From an uncultured Barnesiella sp. (GTDB taxonomy: Bacteria > Bacteroidota > Bacteroidia > Bacteroidales > Barnesiellaceae_A), in contig CALUJY010000005.1 in the NCBI GenBank assembly GCA_944321085.1, forward strand, positions 151,211 through 215,210: 64,000 nucleotides of DNA, given 5' to 3'. Below are positions 16,018 to 24,853 of this stretch, in pieces; the stretch's first letter is position 1; each line of letters starts with the position of its first letter. A program made the translations under genes and the position numbers. The notes beneath the pieces are model-generated. The model saw only the letters and a program-made list of their open reading frames with translations. It was not told the DNA's origin and made no database searches.

Positions 16018-18324
16018 ATGAAAAACGGCTATGTGATAGGATGTGCCATACTATTGGCAGGGTTGCAAGGATGCTATAAAGGGCCCGAGCCGGTGATGAC
16101 CGTAGATAAAATGGGTATTGATGTTACCCCCGATGAGAATCGGGAGTATTCCTATACCGACAAACGCAGCGGGTATTATTACGGACGTACGCATGAATCG
16201 CACTTCGAGGCATGGCATGCCGGTTGGAATGTAGCCCAAAGGCGTATCGTGAGCGACTACGACCTCTATGTCGATGATGCTTTGTTGGCTCGCGACAGTG
16301 CCGCTGTTACGGTATATCCGCATTATCTCGAACGCCGTTTTCAACAAGCCGTCGAGCAATTCTATATGGTCGACGACCGTGCTCTCTTGGCATTGACCTT
16401 GACCGATGTCAAAGGCGACAGCATAGCTATTGCCCTCGATACAGCCTTGTTGACTTCGCCCCGTTACGACGATGGTATTTTGTGGTATGTGCCTCGCGAG
16501 AGTCCCGACAGTCTCTTGGCCGTAACCTCCTACAAAGAGGCGCAAGGCAGTTTTGCGGCAGGACGTCTGCAATATCCTGTGGCTGCCAAAGGTTTCTTGT
16601 TGGCTTATGGCAGCGAGAAAGAGTGCCGCGACAATATAGCGGCTTTCCGCAAGGAGGGCTCATCGTGGTTGGATGCACGACGTACGCGCATGAATGGTAT
16701 AGTAGCATATTCCAACCCCATGCAGAGCAATTCCGACTCGCTCGACAAAGCCATAGCATGGCTTCTGCTTACGACCGACGAATTGGTGACTCGTCAGCAA
16801 GGGCGCGGCATATATGCCGGTCTGCCGTGGTTCAACGAGTATTGGGGACGCGATATGTTCATCTCTATGCCCGGTGCGACGCTTGTCATCGGCGAATTTG
16901 ATGTGACGCGCGAAATATTGGCCGACTTTTCACGATTCCAAGATACGGCGAAGGCATCGCCTACACGCGGCCGCATTCCCAACCGCGCCAACATGGACGG
17001 AATTCTCTACAATACGGTCGACGGAACGCCTCGTTTCGTTATGCAGGTAGCCGATTACGTGCGCTACTCGGGCGATACGGCATTTATCCGCGAGATATAT
17101 CCTGCCGTGGCGTTGAGCATACAAGCGTCGATAGACCAATTTATCGACAAAAACGGCTATCTCTGCCATGCCGATGCCGATACATGGATGGATGTGGTAA
17201 GAGAGGGTATCCCCGGTTCGCCGCGCGGCAACCGTGCCAACGATATACAAGCCTTGTGGTACAATCAGCTGAAAGATGGCGCATATATGGCACGATATAT
17301 GGGCGAGACTGACGATGCTGCCGCTTGGGAGAAACGCGCCGACGACCTTCGCCGCAAGTTCGCTTCCGATTTCTGCGATACGACGACATATTTCGTGTAT
17401 GACCACCTCAATGCCGATGGCTCGAAAGATATGCAGGTGCGTCCCAACCAGCTCTATGCCTTTGAGATGATAGACGACACGGCATTCTGCATGCACGTGA
17501 CACGTCGCGTGTGGGAAGAGTTGGTATATCCGTGGGGTGTAGGTTCGCTCAGTCAATACGACGACAATTTCCATCCGCAACACGAAAATTGGCACTATTA
17601 TCACAAAGATGATGCCTATCACAATGGTACAGTATGGTTGTGGAACAACGGCGAGGCTATGCAACGCATGATACAGTTCGGTCAGCCCGATATTGCTTGG
17701 CAACTCTTCGATAACATGAACCGTCAGGCCTTGGTACAAGGTGCGATAGGCAGTCTCTCGGAAAATGCCGATGCACATCCTCGTGAAGGTGCCGATTGGG
17801 CAGGCCGTTCGGGAACCTTCTTGCAGGCGTGGAGCAATGCCGAGCAGTTGAGGGTGTGGTATCAGTATTTCCTCGGAATACGTCCCGACATGATAAATCG
17901 CACGATAACCATCAACCCGCAGATGCCATCGGCCGTCACTACGCTTACTTGGAGCGAACGTATCGGTAAGGGTAGCCTGATAGGCGCTTACGAGCGTACC
18001 GACAAGGAGACGGCTTATGCTTATGTGCTGCGCGACGAGGATGCTGTGATACATCTGTGCATTCCGCTTTTTGCTCCCGTCGATGTGGAGTTGAAGCGCG
18101 GTGAAATGCTGTTGGCTACCGTAGAGGGCTCGCAGTTGACAGTGAAGGTGAGAGGAACCGATGGTAAAGATGTACTGAATGTAACCACAGAGCAAGATGA
18201 AGAGCTGGTACGTCGCCAACAAGAGTACGACCGTTTCTTCGAGGGAACGGCATTCTGCCAACCAGTGCATCGCGACAACCTCAAAGCATTTGACGAGTAT
18301 CACGAAATACCTCTTACATATTAA
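16018..18324 (+). CDS. Exported amylo-alpha-1,6-glucosidase (debranching enzyme)-like lipoprotein
   Basis: Protein of 768 residues with a lipoprotein signal peptide (lipobox AGLQGC, Cys about residue 19). The N-terminal half is a beta-rich domain, and the C-terminal half an (alpha/alpha)6 barrel like the glucosidase part of glycogen debranching enzymes. Barrel motifs: GLPWFNEYWGRDMFISMPG (catalytic-side Asp in WGRD), DADTWMD, VRPNQLYAF, HNGTVWLWNNGEA and LSENADAH. It probably trims alpha-1,6 branches or related alpha-glucosides in the periplasm or at the surface, not the cytoplasmic glycogen pool handled by the genes at 27215-31444. ATG 16018 follows a -7 box. The VOC gene starts 14 bases downstream. 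Confidence 0.82.
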   Translation: MKNGYVIGCAILLAGLQGCYKGPEPVMTVDKMGIDVTPDENREYSYTDKRSGYYYGRTHESHFEAWHAGWNVAQRRIVSDYDLYVDDALLARDSAAVTVYPHYLERRFQQAVEQFYMVDDRALLALTLTDVKGDSIAIALDTALLTSPRYDDGILWYVPRESPDSLLAVTSYKEAQGSFAAGRLQYPVAAKGFLLAYGSEKECRDNIAAFRKEGSSWLDARRTRMNGIVAYSNPMQSNSDSLDKAIAWLLLTTDELVTRQQGRGIYAGLPWFNEYWGRDMFISMPGATLVIGEFDVTREILADFSRFQDTAKASPTRGRIPNRANMDGILYNTVDGTPRFVMQVADYVRYSGDTAFIREIYPAVALSIQASIDQFIDKNGYLCHADADTWMDVVREGIPGSPRGNRANDIQALWYNQLKDGAYMARYMGETDDAAAWEKRADDLRRKFASDFCDTTTYFVYDHLNADGSKDMQVRPNQLYAFEMIDDTAFCMHVTRRVWEELVYPWGVGSLSQYDDNFHPQHENWHYYHKDDAYHNGTVWLWNNGEAMQRMIQFGQPDIAWQLFDNMNRQALVQGAIGSLSENADAHPREGADWAGRSGTFLQAWSNAEQLRVWYQYFLGIRPDMINRTITINPQMPSAVTTLTWSERIGKGSLIGAYERTDKETAYAYVLRDEDAVIHLCIPLFAPVDVELKRGEMLLATVEGSQLTVKVRGTDGKDVLNVTTEQDEELVRRQQEYDRFFEGTAFCQPVHRDNLKAFDEYHEIPLTY

Positions 18325-18338
18325 AGCGAACGGCACTG

Positions 18339-18716
18339 ATGAAAATAACAGGACATTTCGATCATTTCAACATTAATGTAACCGATTTAGACCGTAGCAT
18401 CCGTTTCTATCGCGATGCGTTGGGACTGACGGAGTTGAAGCGAAAAGAAGCTGCCGACGGCTCTTTTATATTGGTATATCTGACCGATGGGTCGGGTTTC
18501 AGATTGGAGCTTACTTGGTTACGCGACCACTCTCAACCGTATGAATTAGGCGAAAACGAGTCGCATCTGTGCCTGCGTGTCGAGGGCGATTACGACGAAG
18601 CACACAGGTATCATCGTGAGATGGGATGCGTCTGTTATGAAAATGAGGCAATGGGGTTGTACTTCATACACGACCCCGATGATTATTGGATAGAGATATT
18701 GCCCATGAAACGATAA
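18339..18716 (+). CDS. Glyoxalase/VOC-superfamily protein
   Basis: Small vicinal-oxygen-chelate protein of 125 residues with two beta-alpha-beta-beta-beta modules. Likely metal ligands: His in GHFDHFNINVTD (His near 7), Glu in FRLELTW, His in ESHLCLRVEG and the C-terminal Glu in YWIEILP, the four-ligand layout of lactoylglutathione lyase (GloA). The opening HFNINVTDLDRSIRFYRDAL and YFIHDPDDYWIEI are typical. Methylglyoxal detoxification is plausible, but thiol specificity is unknown. It lies 14 bases after the debranching gene. Confidence 0.82.
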   Translation: MKITGHFDHFNINVTDLDRSIRFYRDALGLTELKRKEAADGSFILVYLTDGSGFRLELTWLRDHSQPYELGENESHLCLRVEGDYDEAHRYHREMGCVCYENEAMGLYFIHDPDDYWIEILPMKR

Positions 18717-18763
18717 TCAACTGTTGCTAAAAAGTCGTATTGTTCTATCAGCTTGTTATAACG

Positions 18764-19693
18764 ATGTTACAAAGATATCTTTTCTACCAAAAATTTGTTG
18801 CAGCCGACCTCTCTGCTACATCCGGTGTGTGGATACATGCCGATATGCCCGATGAGAAAGAAATTGCATTTTTGATGCAAGAGTGCGAAGTCCCCGGCGA
18901 TTTTATTGCCGATATGACCGATGCCGACGAGCGACCGCGTATCGAGTATGACGATGGCGTTACGCTCATAGTGCTGCGCATCCCGCGGAAAAATGAGTCG
19001 GGGAAAATACCCTATTCGACAGTTCCGTTAGGTATCATCGTAAACGGCGACCGTGTCATTACAATGGCTCCTTTTGCCAATGATGTAGTGGCCGACTTTT
19101 TGCAGTTTGCTCGTAAAAAGAATGTGCAGGTGGCTACGCCTCACGATTTGGCCTTGCGTCTGATGACTTCGGCTTCGGTGTGGTACTTGAAGTACATGAA
19201 ACAGATAAATGCCGAGGTAGCCAATGCCGAGAATGTTTTGGAAAAGAGTATTCGCAACGAAGACCTCCTGCGGTTGATGTACCTCGATAAGAGTATGGTC
19301 TTTTTCAATGCTGCTATCAGGGGTAACGAGATGACCTTGGCAAAATTCTCCAATATGCTGCGTGCCGAAATTGATTACACCCGCGATATTTTCGAAGATA
19401 CGCGCGTAGAGCTTCGGCAGGCGCATGCTATGGTAAGCATATACAGCGATATCCTTACAGGTACAATGGATTCGTTTGCTTCTATTATATCGAACAATGT
19501 GAATACCATCATGAAACGCATGACGGCCATTTCGCTGATACTGATGTTGCCTACTTTGATAGCGAGTTTCTATGGAATGAACGTTACCACGTTTGTCGAG
19601 GATTCGCCGGCCGCTTTTGTTATTATCCTGTTGTTTTCGTTGTTCTTGTCGGCGGTTACCTACGGTATCTTCAAGTGGAAGAATTGGATATAA
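18764..19693 (+). CDS. corA: CorA-family magnesium/divalent cation transporter
   Basis: Pentameric inner-membrane channel of 309 residues for Mg2+ (possibly Co2+ or Ni2+). A large cytoplasmic N-terminal domain with a long stalk helix is followed by two C-terminal membrane helices (about 250-272 and 283-303). The signature GMN sits between them in FYGMNVTTF, which is the selectivity filter. ATG 18764 is preferred; a TTG eight codons upstream would also keep the frame. It is convergent with the nucleotidyltransferase gene. Confidence 0.93.
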   Translation: MLQRYLFYQKFVAADLSATSGVWIHADMPDEKEIAFLMQECEVPGDFIADMTDADERPRIEYDDGVTLIVLRIPRKNESGKIPYSTVPLGIIVNGDRVITMAPFANDVVADFLQFARKKNVQVATPHDLALRLMTSASVWYLKYMKQINAEVANAENVLEKSIRNEDLLRLMYLDKSMVFFNAAIRGNEMTLAKFSNMLRAEIDYTRDIFEDTRVELRQAHAMVSIYSDILTGTMDSFASIISNNVNTIMKRMTAISLILMLPTLIASFYGMNVTTFVEDSPAAFVIILLFSLFLSAVTYGIFKWKNWI

Positions 19694-19743
19694 CCCTTCT
19701 CGAAGAGTCGTTGTCGGTTATATCGGCGGCGTAGTCTCTGTGG

Positions 19744-21180
19744 TTACGGGTGTTTTATGCCCATACGTTCGGCTTCGGCAAGCATATATTGCCAAGCAGC
19801 CTCTCTCTCATTGGGGATGATACCGTCGAGTATGGCATCTTTGATGCTCTTTTTCAGTTCTCCCACCTCGCGCGAAGGAGGTAAGGAAAAATAGGCCATG
19901 ATTTCTTCGCCGTTTACCGGAGGTTGGAAGTTGCGGATGCGGTCTTTCTCCTCTATCTCGGCCAGTTTGCGACGCACAAGAGTAAAGTTGTCGAGGAACC
20001 GGCGTACTTTCTCGGCGTTGCGCGAGGTAATGTCGGCCTCGCACAAAATCATGAGGTCGTCTATATCGTCGCCGGCGTCGAAGAGCAGACGACGTACGGC
20101 CGAGTCGGTCACCACATCCTCTACGAGGGCGATAGGGCGCATGTGTAACTCTACCATCTTTTGCACATATTTCATGCGTTCGTCCATAGGCAGTTTCATG
20201 CTACGGAATATGCCCGGTATCATTTTGGCGCCTATAAAGTCGTGGTTGTGGAAGCTCCACCCCGTTTTATCGTCATAACGTTTAGAGCGCGGCTTGCCTA
20301 TGTCGTGGAAAAGGGCAGCCCATCGCAACCATTCGTTGCGCGAGCGTAAGGCTACGTTGTCGAGTACGGCAAGCGTATGGTAGAAGTTGTCTTTGTGTCC
20401 TCGGCCGTTCTTGGTTTCGATACCCTTCAAGGCGGTGAGCTCGGGGCAGATATACGACAACAGACCGCTGTCGTCGAGCATGATAAGCCCGCGGGAGGGG
20501 ATGTCGGAACGGATTATCTTCGATAACTCGTCAATGATACGTTCGCGCGATATGATAGCAATGCGTTGGCTGTTGCGCTTGATGGCGTCGAAGGTATCGG
20601 GGTGTATCGTGAAGTGCAGTTGCGAAGCAAATCGTATGGCTCGCATCATGCGCAGCGGGTCGTCGCTGAATGTGATGTCGGGGTCGAGTGGGGTGCGTAT
20701 GATGCGTTCTTGCAGGTCTTTCCGGCCGTCGAAAGGGTCTATAAGCATACCGTAGTGCGTCTTGTTGAGGCACAATGCCATGGCATTGATGGTGAAGTCG
20801 CGGCGGTTCTGGTCGTCTTGCAAGGTGCCGTCTTCTACGACAGGTTTGCGCGAGTCGTGCGAGTACGACTCGCGGCGTGCCCCTACGAACTCTACTTCCC
20901 AAGTCTCGTCGCCGTTGCGATATTTCACTTGTGCAGTCCCGAAATTGCGAAATACGGCAAGGTGCGCCTTACGTCCTATTTTGCGGCAAAGCGCTTCGGC
21001 TATCTCTATGCCGCTGCCCAAGGCTACCACGTCTATATCTTTCGAGGGACGGCATAGCATGATGTCGCGCACAAAGCCGCCTATGACGAAACATTCCCTT
21101 CCTATCTCGTCGGCTACTGTGCTTATGAGCGAGAAGACAGGATGTGACAAGTATTTGCTCCAATCGGTATTTTGTTCCAT
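19744..21180 (-). CDS. CCA-adding/poly(A) polymerase-type tRNA nucleotidyltransferase with HD domain
   Basis: Class II nucleotidyltransferase of 478 residues. The head shows GGFVRDIML (the GGxVRD motif, about 33-41) and the metal-binding pair in KDIDVVALG. The neck contains RRDFTINAMA and DPLRMMRAIRFASQ (about 130-180). An HD domain follows, with WAALFHDIGKPRS (about 265). This matches bacterial CCA tRNA nucleotidyltransferases that repair the 3' CCA end, although poly(A) polymerase or A-adding activity cannot be excluded. The tmRNA here encodes its own CCA, so the enzyme is probably mainly for repair. It has its own -7 box at 21209-21216. Confidence 0.92.
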   Translation of the reverse strand: MEQNTDWSKYLSHPVFSLISTVADEIGRECFVIGGFVRDIMLCRPSKDIDVVALGSGIEIAEALCRKIGRKAHLAVFRNFGTAQVKYRNGDETWEVEFVGARRESYSHDSRKPVVEDGTLQDDQNRRDFTINAMALCLNKTHYGMLIDPFDGRKDLQERIIRTPLDPDITFSDDPLRMMRAIRFASQLHFTIHPDTFDAIKRNSQRIAIISRERIIDELSKIIRSDIPSRGLIMLDDSGLLSYICPELTALKGIETKNGRGHKDNFYHTLAVLDNVALRSRNEWLRWAALFHDIGKPRSKRYDDKTGWSFHNHDFIGAKMIPGIFRSMKLPMDERMKYVQKMVELHMRPIALVEDVVTDSAVRRLLFDAGDDIDDLMILCEADITSRNAEKVRRFLDNFTLVRRKLAEIEEKDRIRNFQPPVNGEEIMAYFSLPPSREVGELKKSIKDAILDGIIPNEREAAWQYMLAEAERMGIKHP

Positions 21181-21208
21181 ACGAATATCACTCTACGCTT
21201 TGAGGGCG

Positions 21209-21216
21209 CAAATTTA
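21209..21216 (-). promoter_or_regulatory. Promoter -7 element for the CCA enzyme gene
   Basis: TAAATTTG on the minus strand, 28 bases before the ATG at 21180. Confidence 0.5.
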
Positions 21217-21281
21217 CGCATTTTATACCTATTTGCCAGCCGCAAAGCCTCATATTTTGTAATATTGCGGCCGTGCCGGGG

Positions 21282-22457
21282 TCAGTCGAGAGGGATGATT
21301 TCCTCCTTGAAATTGGTGAGGCATTCTATCCCGTTCCCGGTGACAAGGTAGGTATTTTCTACGCCGACGGCACCGGTGCCCGGAATGACGAATTTAGGTT
21401 CTATGGCAATGATATTGCCTTCTGCAAGTATGTCGCGCGAGCGGGGAGCCAATACCGGCAATTCGTTGATTTCTATGCCTACGCCGTGCCCTATAAATCC
21501 GGCATGTTGGGTATGCCCCATGAAATAATCGCTCAGTCCGGCTTTGGCAGCTATGTCGTATGCCGTGTTGTACATTTCAGCTGCTGCTACACCCGGGCGT
21601 GCCATAGCCCTCAGCGTTTCGTGAATGTTGCGGGATGTGGCATGTGCGCGGTGGGCGAGTTCAGGTATTTGTCCCACAGAGAAGGTGCGCGACATGTCGG
21701 TCATATAGCCGGTGAAGTTACCGCACAAATCGACCATTACGGTAGAGCCCTGTTTGATAAGGGTTCCGTTGCAGCCTATGGGCAGCGACTCGTCGAGCCC
21801 CGAGCCGCCCAAAGCGAAGTCGTAGGGTGATGGAACGTCGGCATTATTGCCGCTCAGCAAGCTGCCCATAAATACTTCCATGCTCGGACCTGCCACACGG
21901 AAAATACCCAAACAGCCTTCCATGCGCAGACGGCGTTCTATCTCGATTTGCAGCTCAAAGTCGGTCATACCCTCTTCGTACATAGCTTCTATGTGCCCGT
22001 ATGCCGCTTCGTGCCGAGCTGCCGATATGCGTATTTTCTCTACTTCATAAGGTGTCTTGGTAGCTCGTACGTTACGCATAATGGTCGAACCGTTGGTTAT
22101 CTCGGCGTCTTTGAAGACATGGGCTATTCTCGTAATGTCGCTGTATGAGGTGTAGTCGAGTTCGAGTGCGATGCGTTTAGGCATAGGTACATCGGCCTCT
22201 TGTAAGAGGGCGGGAATCTCCTCGGGCTTGCGTATATATACGACAAGTTCGCCTTGCAGTCCTACCGGGCGCTTGACAAAATAAAACAGGTTGCCCGACT
22301 TGTCTAAATAGATATATCCGCTGAAAATCAGTCCTGCGGTGTAGTAGATATTTACGTTTGTATTGATAAGTAATGCGTCGGCGTCTGATGCTTGTAACGC
22401 CTTGAATATCTTGTTGTACCTTACAAGAGCTTCCGATTTGAATTGAGAACTGAACAT
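21282..22457 (-). CDS. M24-family Xaa-Pro aminopeptidase-like metallopeptidase
   Basis: Protein of 391 residues with an N-terminal creatinase-like domain (about 1-135) and a pita-bread catalytic domain. The five metal ligands are recognisable: two Asp in MVDLCGNFTGYMTDMSRTF, His in FIGHGVGIEI, and two Glu, in INELPVL and AIEPKFV. It probably removes N-terminal residues next to proline (PepQ/PepP type). The gene begins 11 bases after the HAD hydrolase and is likely read from the promoter at 23150-23157. Confidence 0.9.
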   Translation of the reverse strand: MFSSQFKSEALVRYNKIFKALQASDADALLINTNVNIYYTAGLIFSGYIYLDKSGNLFYFVKRPVGLQGELVVYIRKPEEIPALLQEADVPMPKRIALELDYTSYSDITRIAHVFKDAEITNGSTIMRNVRATKTPYEVEKIRISAARHEAAYGHIEAMYEEGMTDFELQIEIERRLRMEGCLGIFRVAGPSMEVFMGSLLSGNNADVPSPYDFALGGSGLDESLPIGCNGTLIKQGSTVMVDLCGNFTGYMTDMSRTFSVGQIPELAHRAHATSRNIHETLRAMARPGVAAAEMYNTAYDIAAKAGLSDYFMGHTQHAGFIGHGVGIEINELPVLAPRSRDILAEGNIIAIEPKFVIPGTGAVGVENTYLVTGNGIECLTNFKEEIIPLD

Positions 22458-22468
22458 AGGGGTGTGGA

Positions 22469-23119
22469 TTATAAAGTATTATTGGTTTTCAGTGAGATGA
22501 AGTGGCGGGCAAGTGCGTCGAATGAGTCGAAGCGCAGGTCGTAATCGTCGGTCTTGCCGAAGCCGTAGCTTACCCATACGAAAGGTATGTCGGCGCGACG
22601 ACTTTCGCGGCTGTCGCCATCGGTGTCGCCCACATATATCGGGTGGTGCAGGTTGTGACGCTGCGATAGCAGTTGCATGTTTTCGGCCTTTTGCAAGCGG
22701 GTGTCGCCATACGATAACACATCGGTTATATAGGGCGTTATGCCGGCATAGCGCACGAAAATGGGCAGCTCGCGTTCGTCGCAGTTGCTGAGTACAAAGA
22801 GTTTGTAGTATTGTGCAAGTTTTGCTATACCGTCGGTAACACCGGGGTATAGTGTGCCTCCCCGGCGAGGCAGTTCGCTTACCTCCAATCGGTTGATGGC
22901 TTCTATAAATGATTGTGCATAGCCTTCGGGCACGAAGTGAGCGAGTATCTTGTCTATGGGTGTACCCATATATGCCAACAACTCGTTGCGCCCTATGCGA
23001 GTGGTGCTGCCTATCTCCTCGAAGGCCATGTTCCAGATGGTGGCATACGTCTCTACGGCATCCCACAGAGTGCCGTCCATGTCGAAAATCAATGCGTCTG
23101 TCAGGTTGTCAATAGCCAT
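22469..23119 (-). CDS. HAD-superfamily hydrolase (phosphoglycolate-phosphatase type)
   Basis: Phosphatase-like protein of 216 residues. HAD motif I is FDMDGTLWDA (nucleophile Asp about residue 12), motif II is the FVLSNCDE strand, and motif III/IV is VGDTDGDSRESRRA. The cap domain fits the Gph/PGMB subfamily. The start is set at ATG 23119 because the -7 element TACCTTTG at 23150-23157 lies inside the longer in-frame extensions to 23167 and 23203, which would then not be transcribed. The M24 peptidase gene follows by 11 bases. The substrate is unknown. Confidence 0.87.
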   Translation of the reverse strand: MAIDNLTDALIFDMDGTLWDAVETYATIWNMAFEEIGSTTRIGRNELLAYMGTPIDKILAHFVPEGYAQSFIEAINRLEVSELPRRGGTLYPGVTDGIAKLAQYYKLFVLSNCDERELPIFVRYAGITPYITDVLSYGDTRLQKAENMQLLSQRHNLHHPIYVGDTDGDSRESRRADIPFVWVSYGFGKTDDYDLRFDSFDALARHFISLKTNNTL

Positions 23120-23149
23120 TGATTTTGTTTTTACCTTTTCATATTGCGT

Positions 23150-23157
23150 CAAAGGTA
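23150..23157 (-). promoter_or_regulatory. Promoter -7 element for the HAD/M24 operon
   Basis: TACCTTTG on the minus strand, 30 bases before ATG 23119. It decides the start codon of that gene. Confidence 0.65.
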
Positions 23158-23280
23158 GTGAAAACATTGTATGCTCGTGGCATGGCGAGGCTTTTTTTAT
23201 CATGTTTTTGTGTCTGTGTTACTTTTCTTTGCATTATAATGTGGAGATTATGTTTTCATGGCCGTATATAGCGACGATGT

Positions 23281-23322
23281 AAAAAAGAGAGAGCCCGGCT
23301 CCAGCCGGGCTCTCTCTTTTTT
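23281..23322. terminator. Strong bidirectional terminator after the T9SS gene
   Basis: Perfect 20-bp inverted repeat with only a CC loop: an A run, GAGAGAGCCCGGCT, then AGCCGGGCTCTCTC and a T run. It ends the leftward gene that stops at 23381. Confidence 0.9.
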
Positions 23323-23380
23323 ATTCTATAATTGGTGATACTCTCATGGAAAAGAGCATCCAATTGGGTAGAGTTGTGGA

Positions 23381-24715
23381 TTAGCGAACTACAACTTTCG
23401 TAGCTTTGTCACCTACTTTTACGATATACAAGCCTTTGGCAGCTACCTTGATGTCGCGACCGGCAACACCCGTAGCAACCAATTTACCTGTGAGGTTATA
23501 TACGGCTACGCTTTCGCCATTGCCTGTGGTTACAATATGACCATTTACGGCATATACTTTACCGGCTACGGCTTTAACGCTTTCAATGGCACTCCATGTA
23601 TTTGTGCCATCGAGACTGAAATCTGTTACGTCCTTCACGCCGGGAGCGCTGAAATACGATTCGATAGTACCATATACCCAAACCGTTGTATTTTTAAGTT
23701 CAGGATTGTCAACAATATTAAGGTTTGTGCGAACCTCTCCCGAAGGAAGTTGTACCGGAACGTATGGCTCGGCAGTTCCCAATGCGAGATTTGTTGCAAC
23801 GTCGGTAGTAGCCAAAGCTCCATTGTTCGAAGCACAACCGGCGATAACACCCGATACCCAATATTTGGTGTTACCTGTTTTGTCATTCAAAGCTGTAACG
23901 TCGTTTGTGTCAAACGGGTCGCTGAGCGAACCTTCGTGAGCAGCAGTTACACCTACCAAGTTGGCTGTTGCAGAGAGTGAACCCGACTCGATAGTGATGG
24001 TACCGTTGGTAGTTCCGGCTGTTGTGCCTGTGAAATCAACGGAAACTGTTCCGCCGGTAGCAGGAAGTGTAGTGTTTGTCGTAACGAAACCTTCGCCGCT
24101 TACGGTAACCGTGATGTCGTTAGCAAGACCGTCGGCAACAACCTCTACTTCTTGTGTTTGAGAAGCGTTCAGACCTACACCGAATGCAACATCACCTGCA
24201 TCGCGGAACGAGAGCGTACCTTCGGCGGGAGCTGCTACCATTTTGATGTATTGGTATTGTGCATTCTTGTTGTTGGCTGTGAGGAGCCTGTATTGAGTAC
24301 CTGCTGTTTGACCGGTGAGCGTCCAAGTGAATTCGGTTCCTTGCTCGCTGAGCGTTTTTTCTTCGATAACCGTTTCACCGTTGCTCATGTCTATCAATTG
24401 TACAGCTACGCTTTTGCTGGCACTTTCGCCGGTCAATACTGTGATAGAACCTACTGCAAAATCAGCTACGGGTAAGTCGATATATCCGTTGCTATATACC
24501 ATCAGATAAGTCGGAGGATAGCTTGCTGTTGAGATTTTGGCATTGTTGATGGTGAAGGTGTAACCATCCATTGTGCATTCGGTGTCTTCGTTTACAGTTG
24601 TTCCGGGAACAGCTGTTTGTGCAGCCTCTGTTCTGAAATCCAGCATGATTTCTTGTGCTTGCATTACCGATGCGATGCACAAGAATGTGGCTAAAAATAG
24701 AGTAATTTTTTTCAT
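23381..24715 (-). CDS. Secreted DUF6359 protein with T9SS-type C-terminal sorting domain
   Basis: Protein of 444 residues with a Sec signal peptide (MKKITLFLATFLCIASVMQAQ; cleavage after AQ). The order is a beta-sandwich domain (about 22-160), an Ig-like domain of abundant Thr/Val repeats (about 165-255), a DUF6359 OB-like domain (SLSDPFDTNDVTALN to VPVQLPSGEVRTNLN and VYGTIESYF, about 258-370), and a tail ending in YNLTGKLVATGV...GLYIVKVG and KVVVR. That tail fits the type A sorting domain read by the type IX (Por) system and anchored or released at the surface. Function is unknown; carbohydrate or nucleic-acid binding are guesses. It is a single-gene unit. Confidence 0.82.
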   Translation of the reverse strand: MKKITLFLATFLCIASVMQAQEIMLDFRTEAAQTAVPGTTVNEDTECTMDGYTFTINNAKISTASYPPTYLMVYSNGYIDLPVADFAVGSITVLTGESASKSVAVQLIDMSNGETVIEEKTLSEQGTEFTWTLTGQTAGTQYRLLTANNKNAQYQYIKMVAAPAEGTLSFRDAGDVAFGVGLNASQTQEVEVVADGLANDITVTVSGEGFVTTNTTLPATGGTVSVDFTGTTAGTTNGTITIESGSLSATANLVGVTAAHEGSLSDPFDTNDVTALNDKTGNTKYWVSGVIAGCASNNGALATTDVATNLALGTAEPYVPVQLPSGEVRTNLNIVDNPELKNTTVWVYGTIESYFSAPGVKDVTDFSLDGTNTWSAIESVKAVAGKVYAVNGHIVTTGNGESVAVYNLTGKLVATGVAGRDIKVAAKGLYIVKVGDKATKVVVR

Positions 24716-24853
24716 AAATATAAATTTTTGGTTAGTAATTGATTATCTGTTACATCCGAGGCGATACTTATGCCGCGGTTTAGCTCTGCAAAGTAAACAA
24801 AAAAAGTGATGCCGCGTCATGCGAATAGCTATAATTTCATGTGAATGTTGTCT

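Noticed and set aside
16930..18336. Long open frame (468 codons) opposite the debranching-enzyme gene
   Set aside because: It is a shadow of the codon bias of the plus-strand gene, which has a signal peptide and clear enzyme motifs; the antisense product shows no domain and is rich in His, Arg and Tyr.
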